A program made the translations under genes and the position numbers. The notes below the pieces were generated by a model. That model saw only the letters and a program-made list of their open reading frames with translations, was not told the origin of the DNA and made no database searches. A DNA stretch of 64,000 nucleotides from CAVSRC01 sp963782045 (lineage in GTDB: Bacteria; Pseudomonadota; Alphaproteobacteria; Rhizobiales; Kaistiaceae): the NCBI GenBank assembly GCA_963782045.1, contig CAWAIR010000036.1, positions 37,167 through 101,166 of the forward strand, given 5' to 3'. Each line of letters starts with the position of its first letter. Positions within the stretch are counted from its first letter, which is position 1. This document shows, in pieces, positions 55,322-64,000 of the stretch.

Positions 55322-55831
55322 ATGATACGCGCCACCCACATCCATCCCGCCGGGCAATGGTCGGACGAGCCGGCCGACCGCATCGTGCTCGACTACGACC
55401 AGCGCCACCGCCGCCGCATGGCAATGACCACCGCCGGCGGGCTGGAGTTCCTGCTCGACCTCTCCCAGGCCGTGCCACTCAGGAACGGCGACGCCCTGGT
55501 GCTGGAGGACGGGCGCATCGTCGCAGTCGAGGCCGAGCCGGAGCCGCTCGCCGAGATCGCCACGCCGACGCCGGCCGAGCTGCTCCGCGTCGCCTGGCAC
55601 CTCGGCAACCGCCACCTGCCGACCCAGCTCCTCGGCGATCGCCTGCGCATCCGCTGCGATCCGGTCATCGAGGACATGGTCGACCATCTCGGCGCGACGG
55701 TGGCGCACGTCGTCGCCCCGTTCGATCCCGAGGGCGGCGCCTATGTCCACGGCCACCACGACCACAAGGACGATCAGGCGCACGACGAGGCCGCCTCCGC
55801 CCTAGAGCACGACGACCGGCTGGATGGCTGA
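55322..55831 (+). CDS. ureE: Urease accessory protein UreE
   Basis: 169 residues. The N-terminal UreE domain (DRIVLDYDQRHRRRMAM, GLEFLLDLSQAVPLRNGDALVLEDG) is followed by the metal-binding domain (LLRVAWHLGNRHLPTQL with the conserved His). The C-terminus is moderately His/Asp-rich (YVHGHHDHKDDQAHDEA), as in nickel-storing UreE. It brings nickel to the UreDFG-urease complex. The stop overlaps the ureF start by 8 bases. It is the first gene of the second urease block. Confidence 0.95.
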   Translation: MIRATHIHPAGQWSDEPADRIVLDYDQRHRRRMAMTTAGGLEFLLDLSQAVPLRNGDALVLEDGRIVAVEAEPEPLAEIATPTPAELLRVAWHLGNRHLPTQLLGDRLRIRCDPVIEDMVDHLGATVAHVVAPFDPEGGAYVHGHHDHKDDQAHDEAASALEHDDRLDG

Positions 55832-56582
55832 CGGCGTGGCCAGGGCGCTGGAGCCCGACGTATCTGCGCCTGCCACGGAAACGGCGAGCAGCGCCCTGCC
55901 CGCCGATGCGCTGCGCAAGCTGCTCGCCTGGCTGTCGCCCGCCTTCCCGGTCGGCGGCTACTCCTACAGCCACGGCCTCGAATGGGCGATCGAGGACGGC
56001 AGCGTCACCGACGCGGCGACCCTTTCCGCCTGGCTCACCGACATCCTGGTCAGCGGCGCCGGCCACAACGACGCGATCCTTTTCCGCGAAGCCTGGCGCG
56101 CCGCCGCTACCGGCGATGCCGGCCGCCTCGCCGCCGTGGCGGAACTCGGCGCCGCCTTCCAGCCCTCGCGCGAGCGGCACCTCGAATCGACCGCCCAGGG
56201 CCGCGCCTTCCTCACCGCTGTCATGGCCGCATGGCCGTGCGACCGGCTGACCGGGCTCGCCGCGGCACTGGTCCCCGCGGACGCCCTGCCCTACCCGGTC
56301 GCCGTGGCCCTGTGCGCGGCCGCCCACGATATCCCGGCCGAGCCGGCGCTCGCCGCGCTCATCAACGGCTTCGTCGCCAACGTGGTCTCGGCCGGCGTGC
56401 GCGCCATTCCCATCGGCCAGACCGACGGTCAGAAGATCATCGCCGGGCTCGGCCCCGCGATCGACGCGGTCATCTCCGCGACGGCGACCGCCTCGCCCGA
56501 CGATCTCGGTGGCGCGGCGCTCCGCGCCGACATCGCCTCGATGAAGCACGAAACCCAGTACACGAGGTTGTTCCGCTCATGA
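55824..56582 (+). CDS. ureF: Urease accessory protein UreF
   Basis: 252 residues. Family landmarks are LLAWLSPAFPVGGYSYSHGLEWAI, then HNDAILFREAWRAA, ERHLESTAQGRAFL, INGFVANVVSAGVRAIPIGQTDGQ and the C-terminal ASMKHETQYTRLFRS. UreF acts with UreD as the GTPase-gating scaffold for nickel insertion. It overlaps ureE at its start and ureG at its end (ATGA at 56579-56582), so the ureEFG block is translationally coupled. No defects are seen. Confidence 0.95.
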   Translation: MADGVARALEPDVSAPATETASSALPADALRKLLAWLSPAFPVGGYSYSHGLEWAIEDGSVTDAATLSAWLTDILVSGAGHNDAILFREAWRAAATGDAGRLAAVAELGAAFQPSRERHLESTAQGRAFLTAVMAAWPCDRLTGLAAALVPADALPYPVAVALCAAAHDIPAEPALAALINGFVANVVSAGVRAIPIGQTDGQKIIAGLGPAIDAVISATATASPDDLGGAALRADIASMKHETQYTRLFRS

Positions 56583-57212
56583 CGTCTCCCAACGGACCTC
56601 TGAGAGTCGGCATCGGCGGGCCGGTCGGCTCCGGCAAGACCGCGCTCATGGATGCGCTCTGCAAGCGGTTGCGCGACCGCTACGACATCGCCGCGATCAC
56701 CAACGACATCTACACCAAGGAAGACGCCGAGTTTCTCACCCGCTCCGGCGCGCTCGCGCCCGATCGCATCCTCGGCGTGGAGACCGGCGGCTGCCCGCAT
56801 ACCGCCATCCGCGAGGACGCCTCGATCAATCTCGCCGGCGATCGCCGATCTCAACGCCCGCTTTCCGGCGCTGGACGTGGTGCTGATCGAATCGGGCGGC
56901 GACAACCTCGCTGCGACCTTCTCGCCCGAGCTCGCCGACATCACGGTCTACGTCATCGACGTCGCCGCCGGCGACAAGATCCCGCGCAAGGGCGGCCCCG
57001 GCATCACCCGTTCCGACCTCCTGGTCATCAACAAGATCGACCTCGCGCCGATGGTCGGCGCCTCGCTCGAGGTCATGGACCGCGATGCGAAGAAGATGCG
57101 CAGGGCCCGGCCGCTCGTCTTCACCAACATGCGCGACGGCACCGGCCTGGAAGCCGTGGTCGCCTTCATCGAGAAGGCCGGCGGCCTCGCCGCCACGGCG
57201 CCGGCGGCCTGA
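56579..57212 (+). CDS. ureG: Urease accessory GTPase UreG (one frame break)
   Basis: About 210 residues after repair. The P-loop is GIGGPVGSGKT, then TNDIYTKEDAEFL, the metal-binding CPH motif in ETGGCPHTAIRED, VVLIESGGDNLAATFSPELAD, and the NKID guanine motif in LLVINKIDLAP. UreG hydrolyses GTP to drive nickel delivery. The frame breaks at GG 56837-56838: removing one G gives SINLAAIADLNARF. The C-terminus carries a short Ala-rich tail. The break is a single base in a highly conserved protein. Confidence 0.94.
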
Positions 57213-57278
57213 GCCGCCGCGCACTCGCGCTGCACTGCACAATCGGTCTATAGTCCGGCCCGTCCAAGGAGCCCGGCA

Positions 57279-58447
57279 ATGCCGATCGTCAATCGTTTCG
57301 CCGATTTTCACGCAGATATCGTCGCCTGGCGGCACGATCTCCACGAGCACCCGGAACTGCTCTACGACGTTCACCGCACGGCGGCGACGGTGGCCGAGCG
57401 CCTGCGCGAATTCGGTGTCGACGAGGTGACGACCGGCATCGGCCGCACCGGCGTCGTCGGCGTCATCCGCGGGCGCAAGACCGACAGCGGCCGCATGATC
57501 GGGCTCCGCGCCGACATGGATGCGCTGCCCATCGCCGAGAAGACCGGCAAGCCCTACGCCTCGACGGTCCCCGGCAAGATGCACGCCTGCGGCCACGACG
57601 GCCACACCGCCATGCTGCTCGGCGCTGCCCGCTACCTCGCCGAGACGCGCAACTTCGACGGCACCGCGATCGTCATCTTCCAGCCGGCCGAGGAAGGCGG
57701 CGGCGGCGGCAAGGCGATGATCGAGGACGGCCTCATCGACCGCTGGGCGATCCAGGAGGTCTACGGCATGCACAACCTGCCGGGCCTCCCCGTCGGCACC
57801 TTCGGCATGCGTCCCGGTCCGATCATGGCCTCGACCGACGAGTTCACCATCACCATCACCGGCCGCGACGGCCACGCCGCCCGGCCGCACATGACCGTCG
57901 ACCCGATCGTCGTCGGCGCCGCGCTGGTCAATGCCTTGCAGACCATCGTCTCGCGCAACGTCGACCCGCTCGACGCCGCCGTCGTGTCCGTGACCCGCTT
58001 CCACGCCGGCACCGCCTACAACGTCATTCCCGAGACCGCCGAGATCGCCGGCACCGTCCGCTGCCTGTCAGGCGCGGTGCGCGATCTCGCCGAGAAGCGC
58101 ATCGGCGCCATCGCCGACAGCCATCGCCGCCGCCCACGGCGCCCGCGCCAGCCTGTTCTACGACCGCAACTATCCGGTCACCCGCAACGACCCCGCCGCC
58201 GTCGACTTCGCCGCTGGCATCGCCGGCCGAGGTCGCCGGCGCCGCCAACGTCGCCACCGACGCGCCGCCGATGCTCGCCGGCGAGGATTTCGCCTACATG
58301 CTCGAACAGCGCCCGGGCGCCTACATCTTCATCGGCAACGGCGACAGCGCCGGACTGCACAATGCCGGCTACGATTTCAACGACGAGATCATCCCGCTCG
58401 GCTGCTCCTACTGGGCGCGGCTGGTGGAAACGGCGATGCCGGCATGA
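57279..58447 (+). CDS. M20-family amidohydrolase, hippurate-hydrolase-like (two frame breaks)
   Basis: About 389 residues after repair. Metal-binding motifs are MHACGHDGHTAMLLG, FQPAEEGGGGGKAM with the catalytic Glu, VYGMHNLPGLPVG, and the late MLAGEDFAYML. GHAARPHMTVDPI marks the dimerisation domain. Such enzymes hydrolyse N-acyl or N-benzoyl amino acids. Breaks lie at 58121-58122 (extra C before IAAAHGARA) and 58225-58226 (before AEVAGAANV). Repaired, the protein ends LVETAMPA. A TATAGT at 57249-57254 may be its -10, but no clear -35 accompanies it. Confidence 0.88.
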
Positions 58448-58529
58448 GGCAGCGCGTTTTCGGGGTCGCAATTCCGCCGGCCTTCGGCCTAGAGTGCGCC
58501 GCGAAATCGCAGGAACCAGGAAACGAAGC

Positions 58530-60356
<1,827 letters not shown>

Positions 60357-60374
60357 CGGGAGGGGGGATTGTCG

Positions 60375-61313
60375 ATGCTGAAATTCGGCGCCGCAGCGGC
60401 GGCTCTTCTGTGCTTCGCCACCGGCGCGCTTGCTTTCGGCTCGGTCAACGTCGCCGGCCAGCAGGCCGAGCACGAGCGCATCACCCGCGCGGCCCTGTCG
60501 GTCTTTCGCCTCGGCCCCAAGACCATGGACGAGATCGCCGGCAAGCGCGGCTCCTTCGGCGCGGTCGGCGCACCCGACCGCCCCGATCGCGGGCTCCTCA
60601 GCGTCAAGGCCGCCCATTGCGACGGCGGCGACCATCTCGATACGGCCGGCTATCGGCAAAGCGCCAAGGATGCGTTGGGACACCTTGCGGCCTGCCGGGC
60701 TGGCATCTTCGCCCATCTTGCCGACGCGGTGAGGGCTGCCGGCGCCATCGCCGACCGGACCGGCAAGATCAATTCCGCCGCGATCCCGACCTTCGTCTCG
60801 TGCACCTACAACGGCAAGCCGGGCCGGGCCAAGTGCGACGTTCTGGAGAACCTCGGCCTCGCCTTCCATGCCGCCCAGGATTTCTACGCACATACCAACT
60901 GGGTCGACACGCCCGCCGACGCCCCCATCGGCCCCGACAATCCACCCGGCCTCGGCAACCGCGGACCCGCCCCATGGCTCGATCCCGCCCAGCGCGCGAT
61001 CCCGCCAGTCGGCCTGATCAGCGGCTGCTTCGACGGTATACCCGAGCGGCTGCATTGTGCGGGACGCGTGCGCCACGCCGATCTCAACAAGGACACCGGC
61101 CCGATCGATCCCTTGACCGGCGGGGCCGGTATCGGCACCACGCCGCGCGGTGCGGTCAAAGGCAATTTCGCCCACGCGGTCGCGGCTGCGATAACAGACA
61201 CGCGCGCCAAGTGGGCCTGGTTCGAGGCGCGGGTCGCGGCGACCTACGGGGCCGCCCGCGCCAAGGCGATCCTTTGCGCCATCCGCAATGACGACGAACG
61301 GGTCTGTGGCTGA
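60375..61313 (+). CDS. Secreted Het-C/CinY-like protein with a zinc-PLC-style His motif
   Basis: 312 residues. A signal peptide is clear (LKFGAAAAALLCFATGALA). The phrase LGLAFHAAQDFYAHTNWVD is like the HxxxDxxxH helix of zinc-dependent phospholipase C and of the fungal Het-C N-domain. Upstream are AEHERITRAAL with another His and CDGGDHLD. These could form a tri-zinc site, but the full ligand set cannot be proved from sequence. Six or so Cys residues suggest disulfides in an extracytoplasmic protein. The ribosome-binding site AGGGGGGA ends at 60368. It is 18 bases after the exporter stop, so co-transcription is likely. Confidence 0.68.
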   Translation: MLKFGAAAAALLCFATGALAFGSVNVAGQQAEHERITRAALSVFRLGPKTMDEIAGKRGSFGAVGAPDRPDRGLLSVKAAHCDGGDHLDTAGYRQSAKDALGHLAACRAGIFAHLADAVRAAGAIADRTGKINSAAIPTFVSCTYNGKPGRAKCDVLENLGLAFHAAQDFYAHTNWVDTPADAPIGPDNPPGLGNRGPAPWLDPAQRAIPPVGLISGCFDGIPERLHCAGRVRHADLNKDTGPIDPLTGGAGIGTTPRGAVKGNFAHAVAAAITDTRAKWAWFEARVAATYGAARAKAILCAIRNDDERVCG

Positions 61314-61519
61314 CGGCATCGGCCGCGCAGGTCATGACCCCGCGATTTTCGCCTTGCGACAAAATTGTCACAAATCTCGCAGCCACTTGAGAACAACTTA
61401 AAATACATTGCAAACTCCCGGGGGCGCGGCGAAGGTTCCGTCCGGACTGCGATTGGCATTAAGTCATCGCGCGTGACGCCCATGGGGGGCTTTGTGCGCC
61501 GGGCTTCTCGGGAGCGGGC

Positions 61520-64000
61520 ATGGCGCACTTTGGGCGGACGTCGGACGTGTATTCGTCATACCCGGACGAACCGGCCGCGGCTGCCCGGCCGCGGGGCCTG
61601 TTTGGTTTCGTTGCGAAGAAAGGTGTGCGCCCGCCGGTCGACCGCACCCACCACCGCACCGTTCCGGCACCGCTGGCCTTTGCGCTTGGACCACGGGTGA
61701 TGTTCGACGGCGCGGCGGGCGTCGAGGTTCTCGATGCTGCCCTGCCCGTGGTGCACGACCTGCCGGCGGCGGCTCCAGAGACCGCGCGCGATGGCGCTGC
61801 CGGCGACGGCCACGCGCTGTCTGATGTACCCGCCGACCAGCATGAGACCAGCGACCTTGTCGCCTTGTTCGCCCTGGATGAAGCACAGCGCCACGAGATC
61901 GTGTTCATCGATACCAGCGTGGCCGACTGGCAGACGCTCGCCGCCGGCATCGATCCCGGCTCCGAGATCGTGCTCATCGATCCGTCGCGCGACGGCGTAT
62001 CGCAGATCACCGATGCGCTGGCCGGCCGCTCGGGGATTGATGCGGTGCACGTCATCTCGCACGGCGGCGAAGGCTTCGTTCAGCTCGGCGACACGACGCT
62101 TTCGGCCGATACGCTCGGCCTCTACCGGACACAGATCGCCGGCTGGGGGGCATCGCTCACCGATAGCGCCGACCTGTTCCTCTATGGTTGCGACGTCGGC
62201 GCGGGCGGCGACGGCCTCGCCTTCGTGGAGGCGATCAGCGCGCTCACTGGCGCGGACGTGGCCGCGTCGGACGATTTGACCGGTGCGGCGGACCTCGGCG
62301 GCGACTGGCAGCTCGAAACGTCGGTGGGCTCGGTCGAGACGGGCGTCGCGGTTAGCCTGGCGGGTCAGGCGGCGTTCGAGCATGTGCTTGACGCACCGCC
62401 CACGCCCCCCCCGCCGGTACTGGCGCCTGGCTTCGACAGTGGCACATCCGGCAGCGACAACATCACCAACACGCCAACGCTGATAGGCACGGCGCCGGCG
62501 AACAGTGAAGTGAATTTCATAATCTTCGACAAGGACGGCGCGTCCGTCGCCCCCGGCGGTTTCGCGGTAGCCGACGGAGACGGCAACTGGACGTTCACGC
62601 CCGGACTAGCACTATCGGACGGTAGGTACGACATTGCGGCGTACGCGACTGTTGGCGGCATCAACTCAGCTCCATCGGACTATCTCAGGCTGATTATTGA
62701 CAGACATGCGTATGCGAACAGCCTCACTCCGGTTCTCGATCCCGCGTCAGACTCTGCCGACCACACGGACCACTACACCAACGATACGACTCCGACGCTG
62801 ACCGGCACGGCCGAGGCGAACAGCACGGTGACGGTGTGGTCGAGCCTTGACGGTGCTGCCGCGGCAGTTCGCGGAACGACCGCCACGAACAGCTCCGGCA
62901 ACTGGAGCTTCACACCCACCACGCCGCTCGCGGACGGCGTTCACGACATCTTTTTCACCTTTACCGATGCGGCCGGCAACGTCTCGGATCAGTCCCAGTG
63001 GCTGACGGTCACCATCGACACGGTAAAGCCGTCTGCGCCCGGTGCGCCGGACCTTCTTGCTGGCTCGGACAGCGGGACTTCAAACACCGACAATGTCACC
63101 AATGCGACGACGCCGACCTTCAGCGTGACGGGGGCCTCAACCGGCGAAACCGTCACCCTGATTTCGAGCATCGACGGCCCGCTGGGATCGACCTCGTCGG
63201 GATTCACCGGCTTTCCATGGTACATCATGGCCGCCGGCATGACCGAGGGCGAGCACACCCTCACGGCCACGGTCACAGACCTTGCCGGCAACGTCTCGGA
63301 CCTTTCGCCCGCGGGTTCGGTCACCATCGACCAGACCGCTCCCGCCGCGCCATCGACGCCCGATCTGACCGCGGCGTCGGACAGCGGCGTCTCTAACACC
63401 GACAACATCACCGGCGTCAGCTATCCAACAGAATTCAGCGGCACGGCCGAGGCCAATGCCACGGTGCGCCTCTACCTAAATGGCAACTACTCGAGCGACT
63501 GGGGCGAGACGACGGCTAACGGCGCCGGGGCGTGGACCAAAGCGCTGAGCGGCATTCTGGCCGATGGCGACTACGTCATCACGGCGAAGGCCATTGACGC
63601 GGCGGGTAATTTATCCATCGCGTCGTCCGGGTTGGCCTTCACCATCGACACGACGCCGTCGATCCCGGATCTGCTCACCGCGGACGATACCGGCGCCCTC
63701 GACACCGACAATATCACCAGCGTTACCACACCGACCTTTACCGGCACGGTGGTCGTCAGCAGCTCGGCGGTGTCCGGCAGCAGAATAGAGCTCTTCGTGG
63801 ACGGCGCCTCGCAGGGCACCACCCTCGCCAATCAAACGACTGGCGCGTGGTCCTTCACGCTGACCACGCCCTTGAGCGAAGGCCCCCATTCCATCACGGC
63901 GCGGGCAGAGGTCTTCCCCGGCAGCGACATATGGTCGTCAGAGTCCGCGCCCCTGTCGATCACCATCAACACGGCGATCCCCGCCGCGCCGTCGACTCCC
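61520..64000 (+). CDS. Large DUF4347-domain surface protein with Ig-like repeats (runs off window)
   Basis: 827 codons are visible with no stop; the gene continues past the right edge. ATG 61520 has GGAG at 61511-61514. There is no classical signal peptide. Near residue 55 is LGPRVMFDGAAGVEVLD, the LxPRxxFDGA motif that precedes DUF4347 in large proteobacterial adhesins and RTX-type proteins. DUF4347 spans about residues 125-270 (EIVFIDTSVADWQTL, SEIVLIDPSRDGVSQI, VHVISHGGEG, LFLYGCDVGAGGDG). After a Pro linker come Ig-like repeats of about 104 residues. Proteins with this layout are usually secreted by type I systems. The tail with any RTX repeats lies outside the window. Confidence 0.88.
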   Translation, partial: MAHFGRTSDVYSSYPDEPAAAARPRGLFGFVAKKGVRPPVDRTHHRTVPAPLAFALGPRVMFDGAAGVEVLDAALPVVHDLPAAAPETARDGAAGDGHALSDVPADQHETSDLVALFALDEAQRHEIVFIDTSVADWQTLAAGIDPGSEIVLIDPSRDGVSQITDALAGRSGIDAVHVISHGGEGFVQLGDTTLSADTLGLYRTQIAGWGASLTDSADLFLYGCDVGAGGDGLAFVEAISALTGADVAASDDLTGAADLGGDWQLETSVGSVETGVAVSLAGQAAFEHVLDAPPTPPPPVLAPGFDSGTSGSDNITNTPTLIGTAPANSEVNFIIFDKDGASVAPGGFAVADGDGNWTFTPGLALSDGRYDIAAYATVGGINSAPSDYLRLIIDRHAYANSLTPVLDPASDSADHTDHYTNDTTPTLTGTAEANSTVTVWSSLDGAAAAVRGTTATNSSGNWSFTPTTPLADGVHDIFFTFTDAAGNVSDQSQWLTVTIDTVKPSAPGAPDLLAGSDSGTSNTDNVTNATTPTFSVTGASTGETVTLISSIDGPLGSTSSGFTGFPWYIMAAGMTEGEHTLTATVTDLAGNVSDLSPAGSVTIDQTAPAAPSTPDLTAASDSGVSNTDNITGVSYPTEFSGTAEANATVRLYLNGNYSSDWGETTANGAGAWTKALSGILADGDYVITAKAIDAAGNLSIASSGLAFTIDTTPSIPDLLTADDTGALDTDNITSVTTPTFTGTVVVSSSAVSGSRIELFVDGASQGTTLANQTTGAWSFTLTTPLSEGPHSITARAEVFPGSDIWSSESAPLSITINTAIPAAPSTP
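62415..64000 (+). repeat. Tandem Ig-like repeats, about 311-bp period
   Basis: Units begin at about 62415, 62726, 63044, 63357 and 63662, with a sixth starting at about 63985. Each opens with a phrase like PDLxxxSDSGxSNTDNxTN, has TPTxxGTAEAN in the middle, and ends GNVSDLS...VTIDTT. They match the bacterial Ig-like domains of biofilm adhesins. The copies have diverged at the DNA level, so recent slippage is not evident. Confidence 0.85.

Noticed and set aside
61320..61519. Promoter for the DUF4347 gene at TTGAGA/TACATT near 61387-61409
   Set aside because: The spacing is only 11 bases. The region is AT-rich and includes GACAA-AA-TTGTC (about 61359-61369), but no well-spaced pair was found.
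62415..64000. CRISPR array or satellite repeat
   Set aside because: The period is about 311 bases, the units are diverged and coding, and they translate as Ig-like domains.

Overview
This is a GC-rich chromosomal segment of an alphaproteobacterium, most likely of the order Hyphomicrobiales (Rhizobiales). The gene order in the first 19 kb (bolA, a J-domain protein, cobS, cobT, then rpmB, a Suv3-type helicase, an S4 protein, fdxA, carD and an RpoH-type sigma factor) is the core synteny I know from that order. The species is not identifiable from the sequence alone. No insertion sequence, phage, plasmid origin or CRISPR array was seen.

Layout. (1) 1-19.4 kb: conserved core, ending in an M48 protease, an SNase-like protein and tRNA-Arg(CCT). 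(2) 19.5-34.7 kb: a sugar-utilisation locus. It holds a first ABC importer (binding protein, ATPase, permease), a reverse-strand operon araD-FGGY kinase-galK-galT, then forward araA, a YtfQRT-YjfF-type importer and a GntR/FadR-type repressor. A shared motif lies upstream of all three transcription units, so the locus looks like one regulon for L-arabinose and galactose. (3) 34.7-37.1 kb: a D-threonine-aldolase-like PLP enzyme, a 2-hydroxyacid dehydrogenase and a 32-codon remnant of an isocitrate/tartrate-dehydrogenase gene. (4) 37.1-41.4 kb: a glycine-betaine-type importer in the E. coli yehZYXW order, behind a long leader. (5) 41.4-49.6 kb: assorted envelope and housekeeping genes (hydrolase, ICMT-like, CAP lipoprotein, BioF2-type acetyltransferase, flippase, TusA, YdcF, CobW GTPase, D-Ala-D-Ala carboxypeptidase). 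(6) 49.8-57.2 kb: urease genes ureD-A-B-C-E-F-G, interrupted by an opposite-strand exported protein between ureB and ureC and by three damaged genes between ureC and ureE. (7) 57.3-64 kb: an M20 amidohydrolase, an ABC exporter, a Het-C-like secreted protein and the N-terminal 827 residues of a large DUF4347/Ig-repeat surface protein that runs off the right edge.

Reading-frame quality. I infer 29 single-base frame breaks in 13 genes. They are not spread evenly: 19 lie in 53.3-59.9 kb and 7 in 23.9-27.4 kb, while 32.4-53.3 kb has none. Translation resumes with intact family motifs after each break, and genes as constrained as ureC, ureG and cobT are hit. Sequencing or assembly error is therefore the leading explanation. 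I annotate each affected gene as one CDS across its breaks and list the break positions.

How the genes work together. The sugar locus can import pentose/hexose, convert L-arabinose to D-xylulose-5-phosphate (AraA, kinase, AraD) and convert galactose to UDP-galactose (GalK, GalT); galE is not in the window. The urease genes encode all three structural subunits and the D, E, F and G accessory proteins. CobS and CobT are two subunits of the aerobic cobaltochelatase; CobN is not here.
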